The position numbers and the translations under genes are program-made. A stretch of DNA of 64,000 nucleotides from Alcaligenes faecalis (GTDB taxonomy: Bacteria > Pseudomonadota > Gammaproteobacteria > Burkholderiales > Burkholderiaceae_B), in contig NZ_CP023667.1 in NCBI RefSeq assembly GCF_002443155.1, forward strand, positions 1,116,001 to 1,180,000, in the 5' to 3' direction. Below the pieces are notes generated by a model, which made no database searches, was not told the origin of the DNA, and was given only the letters and a program-made list of their open reading frames with translations. Shown piece by piece: positions 50,678 to 59,904 of this stretch (position 1 is its first letter; the number at the start of each line of letters is the position of its first letter).

Positions 50678-50744
50678 GATATTGCCCTGTTAGTGATTTA
50701 ACACGGCTGGATTCTAGCGATAAGAAAGAGGCGCTAACTCCTTG

Positions 50745-50775
50745 AAAGGAAAACAACTGTTAAAAGTTTTCCTTT
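50745..50775. other. AT-rich hairpin upstream of aqpZ
   Basis: AAAGGAAAAC and GTTTTCCTTT pair perfectly around AACTGTTAAAA, about 70 bp upstream of the aqpZ start. It could be a regulator site or the terminator of the DUF3325 operon, though that is about 200 bp away. Confidence 0.4.
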
Positions 50776-50970
50776 GTTGAGGGTGGTGTTTTTTTATAGT
50801 AAATGTGAGAAATTTCGGTGGCGTGGCGACTTGTGTCAGGTGTAGGGTTTTGTCGGGATTGTGAAGAGTTGTGTTGGGGGGCGCTTTATCGGCCGACGAG
50901 TTGGTTTGGTTCGGAGCCAGATACGTGGCGTGGGGCAGTTCAATCTTGGCCCTTGCTATGCAGATTACTC

Positions 50971-51936
50971 TCACGGCTGTTGCTGGATAAACGCCGCTGT
51001 CACGGGGGACACTTGGTGGAAATCAAAAGCCTGATGGTAGATTTCCCCGCTCTTGGCCTCCACGGTTAGCCACAGTTGATGCTCCAGCTGGATATTGGGT
51101 GGGATCGCAACGTCTACTGCACGCGTCCAGCGCGTATTGTTGAAAGCCTGGCGGGGCGCAGGCATAGGCTCGGGCTTACTGACTTGCAGATAGGCGCGGC
51201 GTATATGTGGATCGCAGGTCTCGCAAAAGCGAATCTGGAAGGCTTTGCGATGCGCGCCGCTGGGCCCACTAATGGGAGCTTTGTCATCCGTTTCAGCCAG
51301 GGCAAACGACCACGGACCAATCTGGCCTTGCAGGGCATTGTTGCGAAATACAGGCTCCGGGCCTTGCTGCGCCAGATAAATCATGAAGGCGGCCGGGATG
51401 GCCAGAAGGGTGCTGGCAAAAACCAGGCTGCGTGTGGAAAATCGTGATGCTGTGGGTGCCACTCCAGCTTTAGTAGGCTCTGTACGTGTAGCGCCAGCGG
51501 TAGTTGAAGCAGCGCTTGAATTTGCCGCCGCCACTCCATTTTTCCCAGCTATAGCGTCACTTGATGTCGATGCAGTATTGTCCGCTCCAACCGCTTTAGG
51601 TGCTGCCTTCGCAACTAGCGCAGGTCTGGCCCGCACAGGTTTCTTTTCCTGCCAAGGCCACCAGGGCAAGTAAAAGGTCAGTCCGGCACCGGCCATGGTC
51701 AGCCAACCCAGCCAGGCAACCGTACCCATGCTCCAGCCCCAGCCTTGCCAGCACAGGGCTAAAGCCACGGCCAGCAAGGGCCAGCCGAGTAGACGAAATA
51801 TCAGTCTTTCCTTCTCGCTGGGCGTGCGATGCAGCAGAAATTCTCCCTGGCGATCGCTGGCCAAGGCCAGGCAGATAAAGCCTGCCAGACTGATGATAAA
51901 AACGGCCAGATTCAGCCACAGACTGGTATTGCTCAT
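50971..51936 (-). CDS. DUF3325 membrane protein with a long C-terminal extension
   Basis: A 321-residue protein. The first 100 residues with three helices (MSNTSLWLNLAVFIISLAG; ALASDRQGEFLLHRTPSEKE) are DUF3325, which is normally about 110 residues. A long Ala/Thr/Lys linker (about 105-165), a fourth helix (FASTLLAIPAAFMIYLA) and a periplasmic domain (QIGPWSFALAETD...RFCETCDPHIRRAYL) follow. DUF3325 genes always go with iron-uptake PepSY reductases. It overlaps the preceding gene by 4 bases and is the third gene of the operon. Confidence 0.78.
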   Translation of the reverse strand: MSNTSLWLNLAVFIISLAGFICLALASDRQGEFLLHRTPSEKERLIFRLLGWPLLAVALALCWQGWGWSMGTVAWLGWLTMAGAGLTFYLPWWPWQEKKPVRARPALVAKAAPKAVGADNTASTSSDAIAGKNGVAAANSSAASTTAGATRTEPTKAGVAPTASRFSTRSLVFASTLLAIPAAFMIYLAQQGPEPVFRNNALQGQIGPWSFALAETDDKAPISGPSGAHRKAFQIRFCETCDPHIRRAYLQVSKPEPMPAPRQAFNNTRWTRAVDVAIPPNIQLEHQLWLTVEAKSGEIYHQAFDFHQVSPVTAAFIQQQP

Positions 51937-52229
51937 GGCAGCACTCCGGCGGGCATCAACACAGCGCTGAGCACAGCGATCAAGGCCGTAGGCAGAACCA
52001 TGCCCACCCAGGCGCGGGTGGCGCTTTTAGTGCTGAACACCCACATCACGGCGATGCTGTACCAGACAAAGCTCAACATATTCGCTGCCAGAACTGCCTG
52101 GGCTCTAGGCAAAGGCCAGAGCACGGTCAGCAATACTGTGGCAGCAGCGGCCAGGGCGTAGCCGCCGACCGTGGCGGCCACAATGCGCGACAGCACTTGC
52201 AGGCGGTAGCGGGAAGTCAGTCCACTCAT
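51933..52229 (-). CDS. DUF3649 iron-uptake membrane protein
   Basis: A 98-residue inner-membrane protein with three helices (VAATVGGYALAAAATVLLTV; ANMLSFVWYSIAVMWVF; PTALIAVLSAVLMPAGVLP). It corresponds to DUF3649, found beside PepSY-type ferric reductases. It overlaps the genes on both sides by 4 bases (ATGA). Confidence 0.8.
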   Translation of the reverse strand: MSGLTSRYRLQVLSRIVAATVGGYALAAAATVLLTVLWPLPRAQAVLAANMLSFVWYSIAVMWVFSTKSATRAWVGMVLPTALIAVLSAVLMPAGVLP

Positions 52230-53887
52230 CCGTTCACTCCCGCAGTTTGCAAGCTGGCCGGGGCAGCGGCTTTTTTAGGCAGGCTGGCAATGTGCCATTT
52301 GCGTTTCATTTTGATGGCGATATAGACAAAGAGGGCGGCCAGGCCAAACATGGTCAGGTCAAAGCCTGCCAGGCCCCAGTCGCCATGAATGACGGTGACA
52401 CCCAGGTGACGGTCAGTAGTCAGCAGGTTCAGGACAGGAATCAGGGCGTAGGCGGCGGCTGTCAGGTACAGCAGTTCCAGCCAGGCGCGCTTCAAGGGTC
52501 GCCAGGAGGCATACAGGAAGGACCAGCCCCAGACCAGGAACAGAGCATGGAACTCCCAGGCGGCGCGGTCAGCCATATTGATGGGCAAGAGGCGGTTGGC
52601 CCAGAAGTAGGCGGCCAGACCTAGCGGCAAACCGGCCAGGGTGCCGGCATTCAGGATTTCCACCAGACGCAGGCCTGCGGCATCAAAGCGCTTGGAGACG
52701 CTAAGCGCGGCGGCTTTGGCCATGCGTTTTTGATGCTGGGTGCGACGCTTCACGGTCCACAGCACCAGGCCTGTTCCAATAACGGCGCAGCCCAGCAAAC
52801 CAGAAATAAAGTACAGCCAGCGCAACCACCATTCGGCAAACACACCTTCGTGCAAGGCCAGCAATACGCGGTGCGTATCTCCGGTGACATTGCTATTGTT
52901 CTCCGGCTCCATGGCACTGCCGTCGAGGGCGTTAAAGCGCAGGGTTTCGGCACGGGTCCAATACACGCCCGTGACGCCGGTGCGACGCAGTTCTACATAA
53001 GCCTGGCTATCTGCCGGATGCGTAATCTGCACCGAGGCAATGCTGTTCTTGCCCCAGGCTTGTTCAGCGCTATGCATCATCTCGCTTAGCGAGGCCTGCG
53101 GCGCGCTGACGGGCAGGAAGTCCCGTTTTTGCTGGCGAAGGTCCTGGAAGTAAGCCTGTCGTCCTTCTTCCGTCGCGCCGTACATGACTTCTCGCCCGGT
53201 CGGCATGTAGATGGACATGAAAAAGATCAGGCCCGTGTAGGTAATCATCAGGAAAAAGGGCAGGGACATCACGCTGACGATATTGTGCGCGTCCAGCCAG
53301 GAGCGCTGCCCCTTGCCGGGTCTGAAAGTGAAGAAGTCGGTAAAGATTTTCTTGTGAGTCACCACACCTGTAATCACGGCCAGCAGCATCAGCATGGTGC
53401 AGATACCGACCAGCCAGATAGCGACCGGGTAAGGGATGTAGTGCAGGGCGTAATGCATGCGATACAGGCCAGTGCCACCGGCCGTGGCGCGGGGCTCGGT
53501 TTCAGTCTGAATCTGGCCGGTGACCGGGTCCAGCTCCTCGCCTCCGCGACGGGCGCGTTGACCGGGCTGGGGCATTTCTTCCCAGCCAATGGATAGCCCT
53601 TGTGTGGCACGCGGGTTCAGAGCTTGATGCGGCAGGATAATGGTCCAGGCTTTGGATTCTGCCGGGGCATGCGCTTGCAGCTGCGTCAGGGCCTGATCCA
53701 GCATCTGGCTGGATTGCTCGGGCAGGACTTGCATGGGCAAGGGACGCTCCGGCTCCATCCAGCGGGTGATTTCATCGTCTACATAGCCTGCGGTGCCGGT
53801 GACGAAGACGAAAAACAGGATCCAGCCCACCACCAGACCGACCCAGGTATGCAGCCATGCCATACATTGGCGAAATGACTCTTTCAC
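52226..53887 (-). CDS. PepSY-TM protein, probable ferric-siderophore reductase
   Basis: A 553-residue inner-membrane protein of the PepSY_TM family (FpvG/PiuB type). Helices at the N-terminus (CMAWLHTWVGLVVGWILFFV) are followed by periplasmic PepSY parts and a set of C-terminal helices, with histidines in helices (MHYALHYIPYP, LDAHNIVSVMSLPFFLM) suited to haem binding. Such proteins reduce siderophore-bound iron in the periplasm. It is the first gene of a DUF3649-DUF3325 operon and has a Fur box about 200 bp upstream. Confidence 0.87.
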   Translation of the reverse strand: MKESFRQCMAWLHTWVGLVVGWILFFVFVTGTAGYVDDEITRWMEPERPLPMQVLPEQSSQMLDQALTQLQAHAPAESKAWTIILPHQALNPRATQGLSIGWEEMPQPGQRARRGGEELDPVTGQIQTETEPRATAGGTGLYRMHYALHYIPYPVAIWLVGICTMLMLLAVITGVVTHKKIFTDFFTFRPGKGQRSWLDAHNIVSVMSLPFFLMITYTGLIFFMSIYMPTGREVMYGATEEGRQAYFQDLRQQKRDFLPVSAPQASLSEMMHSAEQAWGKNSIASVQITHPADSQAYVELRRTGVTGVYWTRAETLRFNALDGSAMEPENNSNVTGDTHRVLLALHEGVFAEWWLRWLYFISGLLGCAVIGTGLVLWTVKRRTQHQKRMAKAAALSVSKRFDAAGLRLVEILNAGTLAGLPLGLAAYFWANRLLPINMADRAAWEFHALFLVWGWSFLYASWRPLKRAWLELLYLTAAAYALIPVLNLLTTDRHLGVTVIHGDWGLAGFDLTMFGLAALFVYIAIKMKRKWHIASLPKKAAAPASLQTAGVNG

Positions 53888-54099
53888 GCTGACGCGCCTC
53901 CTACTTCAGCACCGTCTCCGGGTGCTGGATTGATGACCATTAAACCGAGAAAAGCCGTGCTTGCTTGGCAGCTGTGGGTGACGGATTGAGTCCGCCATTC
54001 TTGTCCGCTGCGCTCATCACGCAAGCTTCGCTTTTCAGTAAGCAAGTTCTTGGTGACAGAGAGGGGAAGAGGGCATCAGGCTTGAAACAACGGCAGAAT

Positions 54100-54118
54100 A
54101 ATAGCAATCATTCTCATT
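54100..54118 (-). promoter_or_regulatory. Fur box upstream of the PepSY operon
   Basis: On the minus strand, AATGAGAATGATTGCTATT fits the Fur consensus, 210 bp before the PepSY gene start. The rest of the 580-bp gap (53888-54468) holds nothing else that I recognise apart from the next terminator. Confidence 0.65.
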
Positions 54119-54409
54119 TCGGTGTTGGAAATTTCCAGGTTTCAAGGCTTTATTCAGAAATTAATGCGGCGCCATAGCTGTTTTGGCGTTTTCCATAGGG
54201 GAAAGACGCGGTTGAGAGGGAGGCGGGGCGATGAGCTGGTGAGACTCGGGCGGGAATAAGTCTTGTCGGTTCGGGGCTGCGGACTGAACGCAGGGTGGGG
54301 CAGAAGGGAATACGCCTTGCAGGCATTCCACGCTACTAGCAAATCTTATGGACTATGGAGTTGGACCATAGAGTGTTAACTGCCGGTTGATGAGGCCAGA
54401 ATCCCCATC

Positions 54410-54442
54410 AAAAAGGCCCCGGCTAGCAAAGTGCCGGGGCCG
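54410..54442 (-). terminator. Terminator of the MatC/SLC13-type permease gene
   Basis: On the minus strand GGCCCCGGC and GCCGGGGCC pair around a 9-base loop and are followed by TTTTTG. Confidence 0.85.
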
Positions 54443-54468
54443 GTTGAATCTCTGCTTCGCCGGGAGTT

Positions 54469-55830
54469 TCAGAGCACCACAAACAGCAGCCAGACGACGA
54501 CCGGGGCAATAACCGTGACGGCAGCACCGTACAGCAAAAGTTGACGGAAGAAGGCATCACGCGACACTCCCTGGGCATTGGCCAGTACCAGTGCGCCATT
54601 GGTGGAGAAGGGGCTGACGTCCACAATGGTGGAGGATACAGCCATGGCCGCAATAAAGCCCACCGGCCCCACGCCGCCATCGCCTTGCAAAAAGGGCACG
54701 GCCAGTGGAATCAGCGAACCCAGCACGGCGGTGGAAGAAGCAAAAGCCGACACAACCGCACCCACAAAAAGCAGCAGCAAGGCCGCCATCAAGGGAGAGG
54801 TCAGCTGGGCAACGCTATGGCCGACAAAGTCAATCGTGCCCATGGATTCCATCACGCCCACATAGGTGCTGACACCCACAATCAGCATGATTTCAGGCCA
54901 GGACACTTGGCCCAGCGCGCGTTTTTGCAGATTGGGGGCCATCAAGGTCAGTACCAGACCGATGGTGATCGAGGTAAAGCCAATATCCTGTTTGAAAAAC
55001 AAGGTCAGAACGGCCAGGATGAACAGGCCTGCCAGGGTCGAGACGCGATACCAGTGCGGGGCCTCGCTGGCACCATTGCCGGCTTCGACCAGGGCATCGG
55101 GACTTTTCCGGGCAGTCTTGCGCTCTTCGCCAAAGGCTTCGGCTTCGGCATCGCCGAATACTTGCGGGCCACCCGAGCCATGGGCCACGCGGGCAACGTT
55201 TACGTCTGCTGAACTTAAGTCCACTTTCTGACGCATCAGCTTCAAACCACCCATCCACACGAACAGCAAAATGGACACGGCCAGGTTGATGCCCAGGCTG
55301 GCCATCATGGTGGCCATTTCATTCAAGGGCAAACCGGCGGCGCTGACCACACGGTTGGTGATGCCGCCATAAATACTGATTGGTGAGAAGCCGCCCCCTT
55401 GCGCACCATGTATCACCAGCAAGCCCATCAGGAGCGGGTTGATGCCGTACTGGCGGGCAAAGCCCAGTGCAATCGGGGCGATGATGGCAACGGCAGCCGG
55501 GCTGACGGCACCGACAGCGGTCAATGCGGCCGTGATCAGAAACATGATCCAGGGAATGGCGGCGATGCGGCCACGCACTGCTCGCACGGCCATACTGACC
55601 AGCCAGTTGATCGTGCCGTTGTTCTGAGCCAGAGCGAACAAATAGGTAATACCGGCCAGTGTCAAAAACAGGTCAGCCGGAAAGCCGCCCATGATTTCTT
55701 TGGCGCCCATGCCCGCCACCAGCGTACCCACCAGAAAAGCGCCTACAAAAGCAATCAGCCCCATATTGATGGGCAGGGCAGTTGCCAGCACGAACATACC
55801 TCCTAATACGGCAATGGATAGCCAATGCAT
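54469..55830 (-). CDS. SLC13/MatC-type dicarboxylate permease
   Basis: A 453-residue permease with about 12 helices. The N-terminal part (LPINMGLIAFVGAFLVGT, IHGAQGGGFSPISIYGGITN) is the MatC_N domain of dicarboxylate/malonate carriers. The mirrored half has VGVSTYVGVMESMGTIDFVG and VSSTIVDVSPFSTNGALVLA. A hydrophilic loop near 205-255 divides the halves. It imports a C3-C4 dicarboxylate, probably sodium-coupled; the substrate is an inference. Confidence 0.85.
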   Translation of the reverse strand: MHWLSIAVLGGMFVLATALPINMGLIAFVGAFLVGTLVAGMGAKEIMGGFPADLFLTLAGITYLFALAQNNGTINWLVSMAVRAVRGRIAAIPWIMFLITAALTAVGAVSPAAVAIIAPIALGFARQYGINPLLMGLLVIHGAQGGGFSPISIYGGITNRVVSAAGLPLNEMATMMASLGINLAVSILLFVWMGGLKLMRQKVDLSSADVNVARVAHGSGGPQVFGDAEAEAFGEERKTARKSPDALVEAGNGASEAPHWYRVSTLAGLFILAVLTLFFKQDIGFTSITIGLVLTLMAPNLQKRALGQVSWPEIMLIVGVSTYVGVMESMGTIDFVGHSVAQLTSPLMAALLLLFVGAVVSAFASSTAVLGSLIPLAVPFLQGDGGVGPVGFIAAMAVSSTIVDVSPFSTNGALVLANAQGVSRDAFFRQLLLYGAAVTVIAPVVVWLLFVVL

Positions 55831-56128
55831 ATGTCTCGTCTCCTTGTAAGTGAACCTTTTGCAGGTTTCTGGAAACGACCATATCAGTGGCGGTATGGGG
55901 CTATCAATAAAGCTTATGACTGAACGATTACGCTAAACGTAATGATTAGTCAGGGAGGCGATGGTTGAGCTTTCAACTAGCACGCTCTTGTACTTGCACG
56001 GAGCAGGCGCGGTTTTCAGGAAGTGGGGCAGCAGGAGTCGGGAATCGAGTGAGGGGCGTTGTGGCTGGGGCAGATAAAAGGGGGGATCAGATGGGTGTGA
56101 AGGGGCGCAGGCTGTGAAAGCGAGCTGT

Positions 56129-56611
56129 TTATGACTGGTCCAGTTGAGCCAACAGTTCGCTGCTGTGAATCGTGCGCCCGAAGTGGTGCTTCCACAGCTT
56201 GATACCCAGCTCGCCGGAGCGATCCAGGGACGAGCCTACCGTCAGATCCGTAATCAGGGTGGGGTGCAGCCCGGCATCAAACAAGGCAAAACCGGCTGCC
56301 AGTACGCAGGTATCGGTTTGAATGCCGCAGACCAGAATGCGATCGGCCTGGCATTGCTGCAAATACTCCATCGCCGCCGGGCTGGGGGCATAGCCGTGCT
56401 TGATGAAGATTTGTTTGGCATCGACCAGACAGCGATCGCTGCGTGGTGGGCACCAGCCCAGTTGGCTGGAAAAAGGCGTTTGTGACTCGTCGTGCAGTTC
56501 AATCAAGGCCGCGCAAGGCAGGCGGGTGCTCAGGGCGTTAATGCCGTCAATCAGCCACGGGGGTGGTGAAAAGCAGCTTTGCACATCGACAACAAGCAGG
56601 ATCTGTCGCAT
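56129..56611 (-). CDS. Isochorismatase-family cysteine hydrolase
   Basis: A 160-residue enzyme of the isochorismatase/nicotinamidase superfamily. The triad is visible: Asp9 in LVVDVQSCF, Lys71 in IFIKHGYA and Cys102 in CGIQTDTCVLAAGFALFDAG. Members hydrolyse amides or isochorismate. It stands alone next to the sulfur genes but is separated by about 100 bp, and its substrate cannot be told. Confidence 0.87.
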   Translation of the reverse strand: MRQILLVVDVQSCFSPPPWLIDGINALSTRLPCAALIELHDESQTPFSSQLGWCPPRSDRCLVDAKQIFIKHGYAPSPAAMEYLQQCQADRILVCGIQTDTCVLAAGFALFDAGLHPTLITDLTVGSSLDRSGELGIKLWKHHFGRTIHSSELLAQLDQS

Positions 56612-56707
56612 TGCGGGAGTCTCAATAAGAGCGCATCAGCGATGCCAGACGGAGGTGGCCTGGGCAGTCTGAAGAGCCGTCAATCAAGCCCTTATTGAAA
56701 CATGGAC

Positions 56708-57715
56708 TCAGGCGCTTGGGCGGGCCCAGGTCAGGCGTGCACCGACGATGATGCCCAGTACCGCCAGCAAGGAGGTGGCCGACAAGGTGGACAGGCCGCT
56801 TAAACCCTGGCCTATGGTGCAGCCCAGGGCCAGCACGCCACCGACTCCCATCAAGGTACCGCCTGCCATGGAGCGCAGCATGTGGCGGGGTGACTCAAAA
56901 CCTTCCAGCTTCCAGCGGCGACGCAGCAGGGCGCTTAGCAAGGAACCGGCCACCACCCCAACCACAATCATGATGGTAAAGCGCGGGCTCATGCCGGTGG
57001 AGATCATGGCGTATTGAATGCTTTCACCAATTGGGGCGACAAAACTTAGCGAGCTGACGGGCAAAGGCTCGAAGGGATCATCTCCCAGCCAGCCCGTGGT
57101 CAGCCAGCCTGCCACAATCAGCAGTCCTACGAATGCTCCGGCCAGCAGGTCATTGAGGCGTTGGCCGTCCTGTCGGCGCAGCAGGGAAAAAGCGATCAGC
57201 GCCGCGACAATGAGGACAATCACAATAGATCGGACGGGGCCTTCGGGCAGAGTGACCGCTGGCAGGGTGACACTGCTGGCTTGGGCGATGCTCATGCGCA
57301 GCGGTGCCAACAGGCCCGTCAAGGTGATATAGGCGGCGATGCCCAGACAAAGCACGACGACAAAGGAGCGAAGATTCCCCTGTCCCAGCAAAACCAGAGC
57401 ACGGGCACCGCAGCCATTGGCCAACGTCATGCCGGCACCAAACAACACGCCACCCAGCGGCACCAGCAGCCAGGAAAAGGTGGGGTTCAGGTACAGGATC
57501 TTGTCCAGACTGATCAGGCCATAGCCTGCGGCCAGTTGTGTCCCGGCCAGGGCGACGGCCAGCGCCAGGGCAAAACCCTGGAGCTTGTAGCCGTTGCGCC
57601 CGGACCAGCGCTCGGTCAAGCCACGATAAAAGCAAAAACCACTGAGCTGGCCGCCAATGCCAAAGAGCAGGCCAATGGCCAAGCTGACCCACAGTACAAG
57701 TTCTGTATTCATCAT
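56708..57715 (-). CDS. YeeE/YedE-type thiosulfate or sulfur transporter
   Basis: A 335-residue membrane protein with about 11 helices. Cysteines known in thiosulfate transporter TsuA lie in conserved spots: GQLSGFCFYRG (near 22-32), TLANGCGARAL and LALGCTIGQGLSGLST. It imports a reduced sulfur compound by passing it from Cys to Cys. It is at the 3' end of a sulfur-oxidation gene run, 33 bp after a flavoprotein gene, so it may supply or exchange sulfur in that pathway. Confidence 0.9.
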   Translation of the reverse strand: MMNTELVLWVSLAIGLLFGIGGQLSGFCFYRGLTERWSGRNGYKLQGFALALAVALAGTQLAAGYGLISLDKILYLNPTFSWLLVPLGGVLFGAGMTLANGCGARALVLLGQGNLRSFVVVLCLGIAAYITLTGLLAPLRMSIAQASSVTLPAVTLPEGPVRSIVIVLIVAALIAFSLLRRQDGQRLNDLLAGAFVGLLIVAGWLTTGWLGDDPFEPLPVSSLSFVAPIGESIQYAMISTGMSPRFTIMIVVGVVAGSLLSALLRRRWKLEGFESPRHMLRSMAGGTLMGVGGVLALGCTIGQGLSGLSTLSATSLLAVLGIIVGARLTWARPSA

Positions 57716-57748
57716 GTGCGCTGGATGTTAGGACCGGATTAGAACCAC

Positions 57749-59044
57749 TTAGCCTTTGGTGCCCCAGATGTCGCGACTGATCGCGGCATACCAGGCCTCG
57801 CCATACTGGGCTTCCTGCTTGCGAAAGGCCGGGCTGGCTTCTTTGGGGCTGACCCCGCCGGAGGCTTCGGCCAACTTGTCATCGGCAAAGGCGTACAAGT
57901 GCCCCACGGAAATGCCGTAGTCGGGAGCGATCAAACTGTAGCAGGTATTGCTTAGTGTGGCCTGTGGTGCAGGCTTGCCGCTCAAGGCATTAATGATGGA
58001 GGCCGCTGCCAGCTTGGCCTGTGTATTGGCCGAGAAACCCGACTTGGGCATGGGCGAGGCAATGGTGGCATCGCCCACCACATAGATGTCCTTGACCTGC
58101 TCGGACTCGAAGGTATGCGGGTCAATCGGCACCCAGCCGCTGGCGTTGGTGACACCGGCCTGCTCGGCAATGGCCCCGGCTTTTTGTGGCGGGATGACGT
58201 TCAGCACGTCAGCTTTGTGAATCTCGCCAAACTCGGTTTCCACGCTTAGCTTGGCCGCATCCACGCGGGTGACTTTGCCGTCTTTGGAGAAGGGCACCCA
58301 TTCAATCATGTCGCCATAGACTTGTTTCCAGCCGTCCTGGAACAGGCCTTGTTTGGAGAAGCTGTCTTTGGCATCCAGAATCAGAATCTTGGATTTGGGT
58401 TTGTTCTGCTTGAAGTAGTGGGCCACCATGCTGGCGCGCTCGTACGGGCCGGGCGGGCAGCGGAAGGGGTTTTCGGGGGCCACCATAATGAAGGTGCCGC
58501 CATTGGGCATGGCATCCAGCTGGCTTTTCAGCAAACGGGTTTGATCGCCCGCTTTCCAGGCGTGCGGAGCCAGCAAGGAAGCGGCCTCGTCATAGCCCTC
58601 CAGCGTGTTCCAGCGAAAATCAATGCCAGGCGAGAGCAGCAGCTTGTCGTAGGACAGCTTCTGGCCCTTGGACAGGGTCAGGGTCTTGGCCTGGGAGTCG
58701 ACGGCGGTGGCCAGGTCGTGAATCACGTCGATCCCGGCAGCGCGCAAATCATCGAAACCGTGGCCTTGCTGTTCAAAGCGGCGCAAACCGGCCAGATACA
58801 GATTGGTGAAGGGGCAGGTGTAGAACGTGGTGGCCGGTTCAATCAAGGTGACTTTCAGGGACGGATCACCGCGCTTCAAGTAACGGGCAGCCGTTGCCCC
58901 GCCAAAGCCGCCGCCGACCACAATCACATGGGCCGAGCTGCTGCGTGCGTACACCGGCAGGGTGCTTAAGGCCAGGCCAGCCACACTGGTTTTACCGACA
59001 CGGCTCAGCCATTGGCGACGGGAGGAGTTCAAGGGGGTGCTCAT
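57749..59044 (-). CDS. Flavocytochrome c sulfide dehydrogenase flavoprotein (FccB/SoxF-like)
   Basis: A 431-residue periplasmic FAD enzyme that oxidises sulfide. A Tat-like start (RRQWLSRVGKTSVAGLALST) is followed by the FAD site (VIVVGGGFGGATAARYLKR). TTFYTCPFTNLYL carries the Cys that binds FAD covalently in FccB. Redox cysteines lie in NPFRCPPGPYERA and LSNTCYSL. A cytochrome c gene ends two bases before its start, as in the FccAB pair. It is the first of two such flavoproteins here. Confidence 0.9.
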   Translation of the reverse strand: MSTPLNSSRRQWLSRVGKTSVAGLALSTLPVYARSSSAHVIVVGGGFGGATAARYLKRGDPSLKVTLIEPATTFYTCPFTNLYLAGLRRFEQQGHGFDDLRAAGIDVIHDLATAVDSQAKTLTLSKGQKLSYDKLLLSPGIDFRWNTLEGYDEAASLLAPHAWKAGDQTRLLKSQLDAMPNGGTFIMVAPENPFRCPPGPYERASMVAHYFKQNKPKSKILILDAKDSFSKQGLFQDGWKQVYGDMIEWVPFSKDGKVTRVDAAKLSVETEFGEIHKADVLNVIPPQKAGAIAEQAGVTNASGWVPIDPHTFESEQVKDIYVVGDATIASPMPKSGFSANTQAKLAAASIINALSGKPAPQATLSNTCYSLIAPDYGISVGHLYAFADDKLAEASGGVSPKEASPAFRKQEAQYGEAWYAAISRDIWGTKG

Positions 59045-59046
59045 TC

Positions 59047-59406
59047 TTAACGTCCTTCCGCAACGCTGCGAGGGGTGGAGGAGATTTCAGAGAAATGACG
59101 TGCCAGGGCTTCCAGATCCGCGTCCTGGTAGCCTTTGACCAGACGACTCATGATGGTGGTGCCTGCCGGAGGTGTGTCCGAAGCAAAGGCGCGCAGTTGC
59201 TCCAGCAAGGCGGCTTCGGGACGGCCTGCCAGCGAGGGAATGATGGTCGTGGAACGCCCATCCGGGCCGTGACAGTTCGCACAGGAGTTGGCCACCGTTT
59301 TGATGTCCAGTGTGGAACTGGCCCAGGCCGGCGCGGTGGCACTGCTGGCCACGAGCAAGGCGGGGGCGATAAGGAGACGACCTACCAGAGAGAGGGACAT
59401 GGGCAT
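59047..59406 (-). CDS. Periplasmic c-type cytochrome (FccA/SoxE-like)
   Basis: A 119-residue cytochrome. A signal peptide (LIAPALLVASSATAPAWA) is followed by one haem site SCANCHG (CxxCH) and a late Met ligand in TTIMSRLVKG. It is the likely electron acceptor of the flavoprotein encoded two bases downstream. One haem site is fewer than in the diheme FccA of purple sulfur bacteria. Start ATG 59406 has AAGAAG before it; 59400 is also possible. Confidence 0.88.
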   Translation of the reverse strand: MPMSLSLVGRLLIAPALLVASSATAPAWASSTLDIKTVANSCANCHGPDGRSTTIIPSLAGRPEAALLEQLRAFASDTPPAGTTIMSRLVKGYQDADLEALARHFSEISSTPRSVAEGR

Positions 59407-59564
59407 TCTTCTTGTCAATGTGCTTCGTTGTAGGAAAGGACGCCAGCGTAGCATTACCGTTAAGCCCACCCTGTATGACTATATAGAACGCTGTTATGAA
59501 CTCAGCGCCCGGGCAGGGCGCTGAAGAGGGCAGGTCTGGGAGTCTGGCAGCAAATGGCAAGCAA

Positions 59565-59891
59565 TCAGCCGCTGATGCTCAGCTCCGTCTGGCCGGTAAT
59601 GACGGCACCTTGATCGTCCGTCCAGCTCATCTCCAGAGCCCCGGAGTGTCGTGCAACAAAGGTAAATTCAATGTACGGGTTTTGGGATATCGCTGTTTCC
59701 GGCTGCCAGTTGAACAAGGGCTCGCCGTTAAAGGTGGCCTTGAATTCGTGGATGATGTTGCGCGGCACAACCTGGCCTTCTTTGCTCAAGCGCAGGCCAC
59801 TTTCCATGCGGTGCTCGACCAAGGCGCGCACGCGCACCATTTCGCCCGCCTTGGGCTTGGCATTGCTGATCCAGATACGTGGTTTACTCAT
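59565..59891 (-). CDS. soxZ: SoxZ, sulfur-carrier complex subunit
   Basis: A 108-residue protein with the SoxZ core PRIWISNAKPKAGEMVRVRA, VVPRNIIHEFKATFNGEPLF and PYIEFTFVARHSGALEMSW. It forms the SoxYZ carrier with SoxY, to which sulfur intermediates are bound. ATG 59891 matches family starts; the upstream in-frame start is not needed. It lies 13 bp after soxY. Confidence 0.93.
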   Translation of the reverse strand: MSKPRIWISNAKPKAGEMVRVRALVEHRMESGLRLSKEGQVVPRNIIHEFKATFNGEPLFNWQPETAISQNPYIEFTFVARHSGALEMSWTDDQGAVITGQTELSISG

Positions 59892-59904
59892 GAGTGCCCC
59901 TTGT

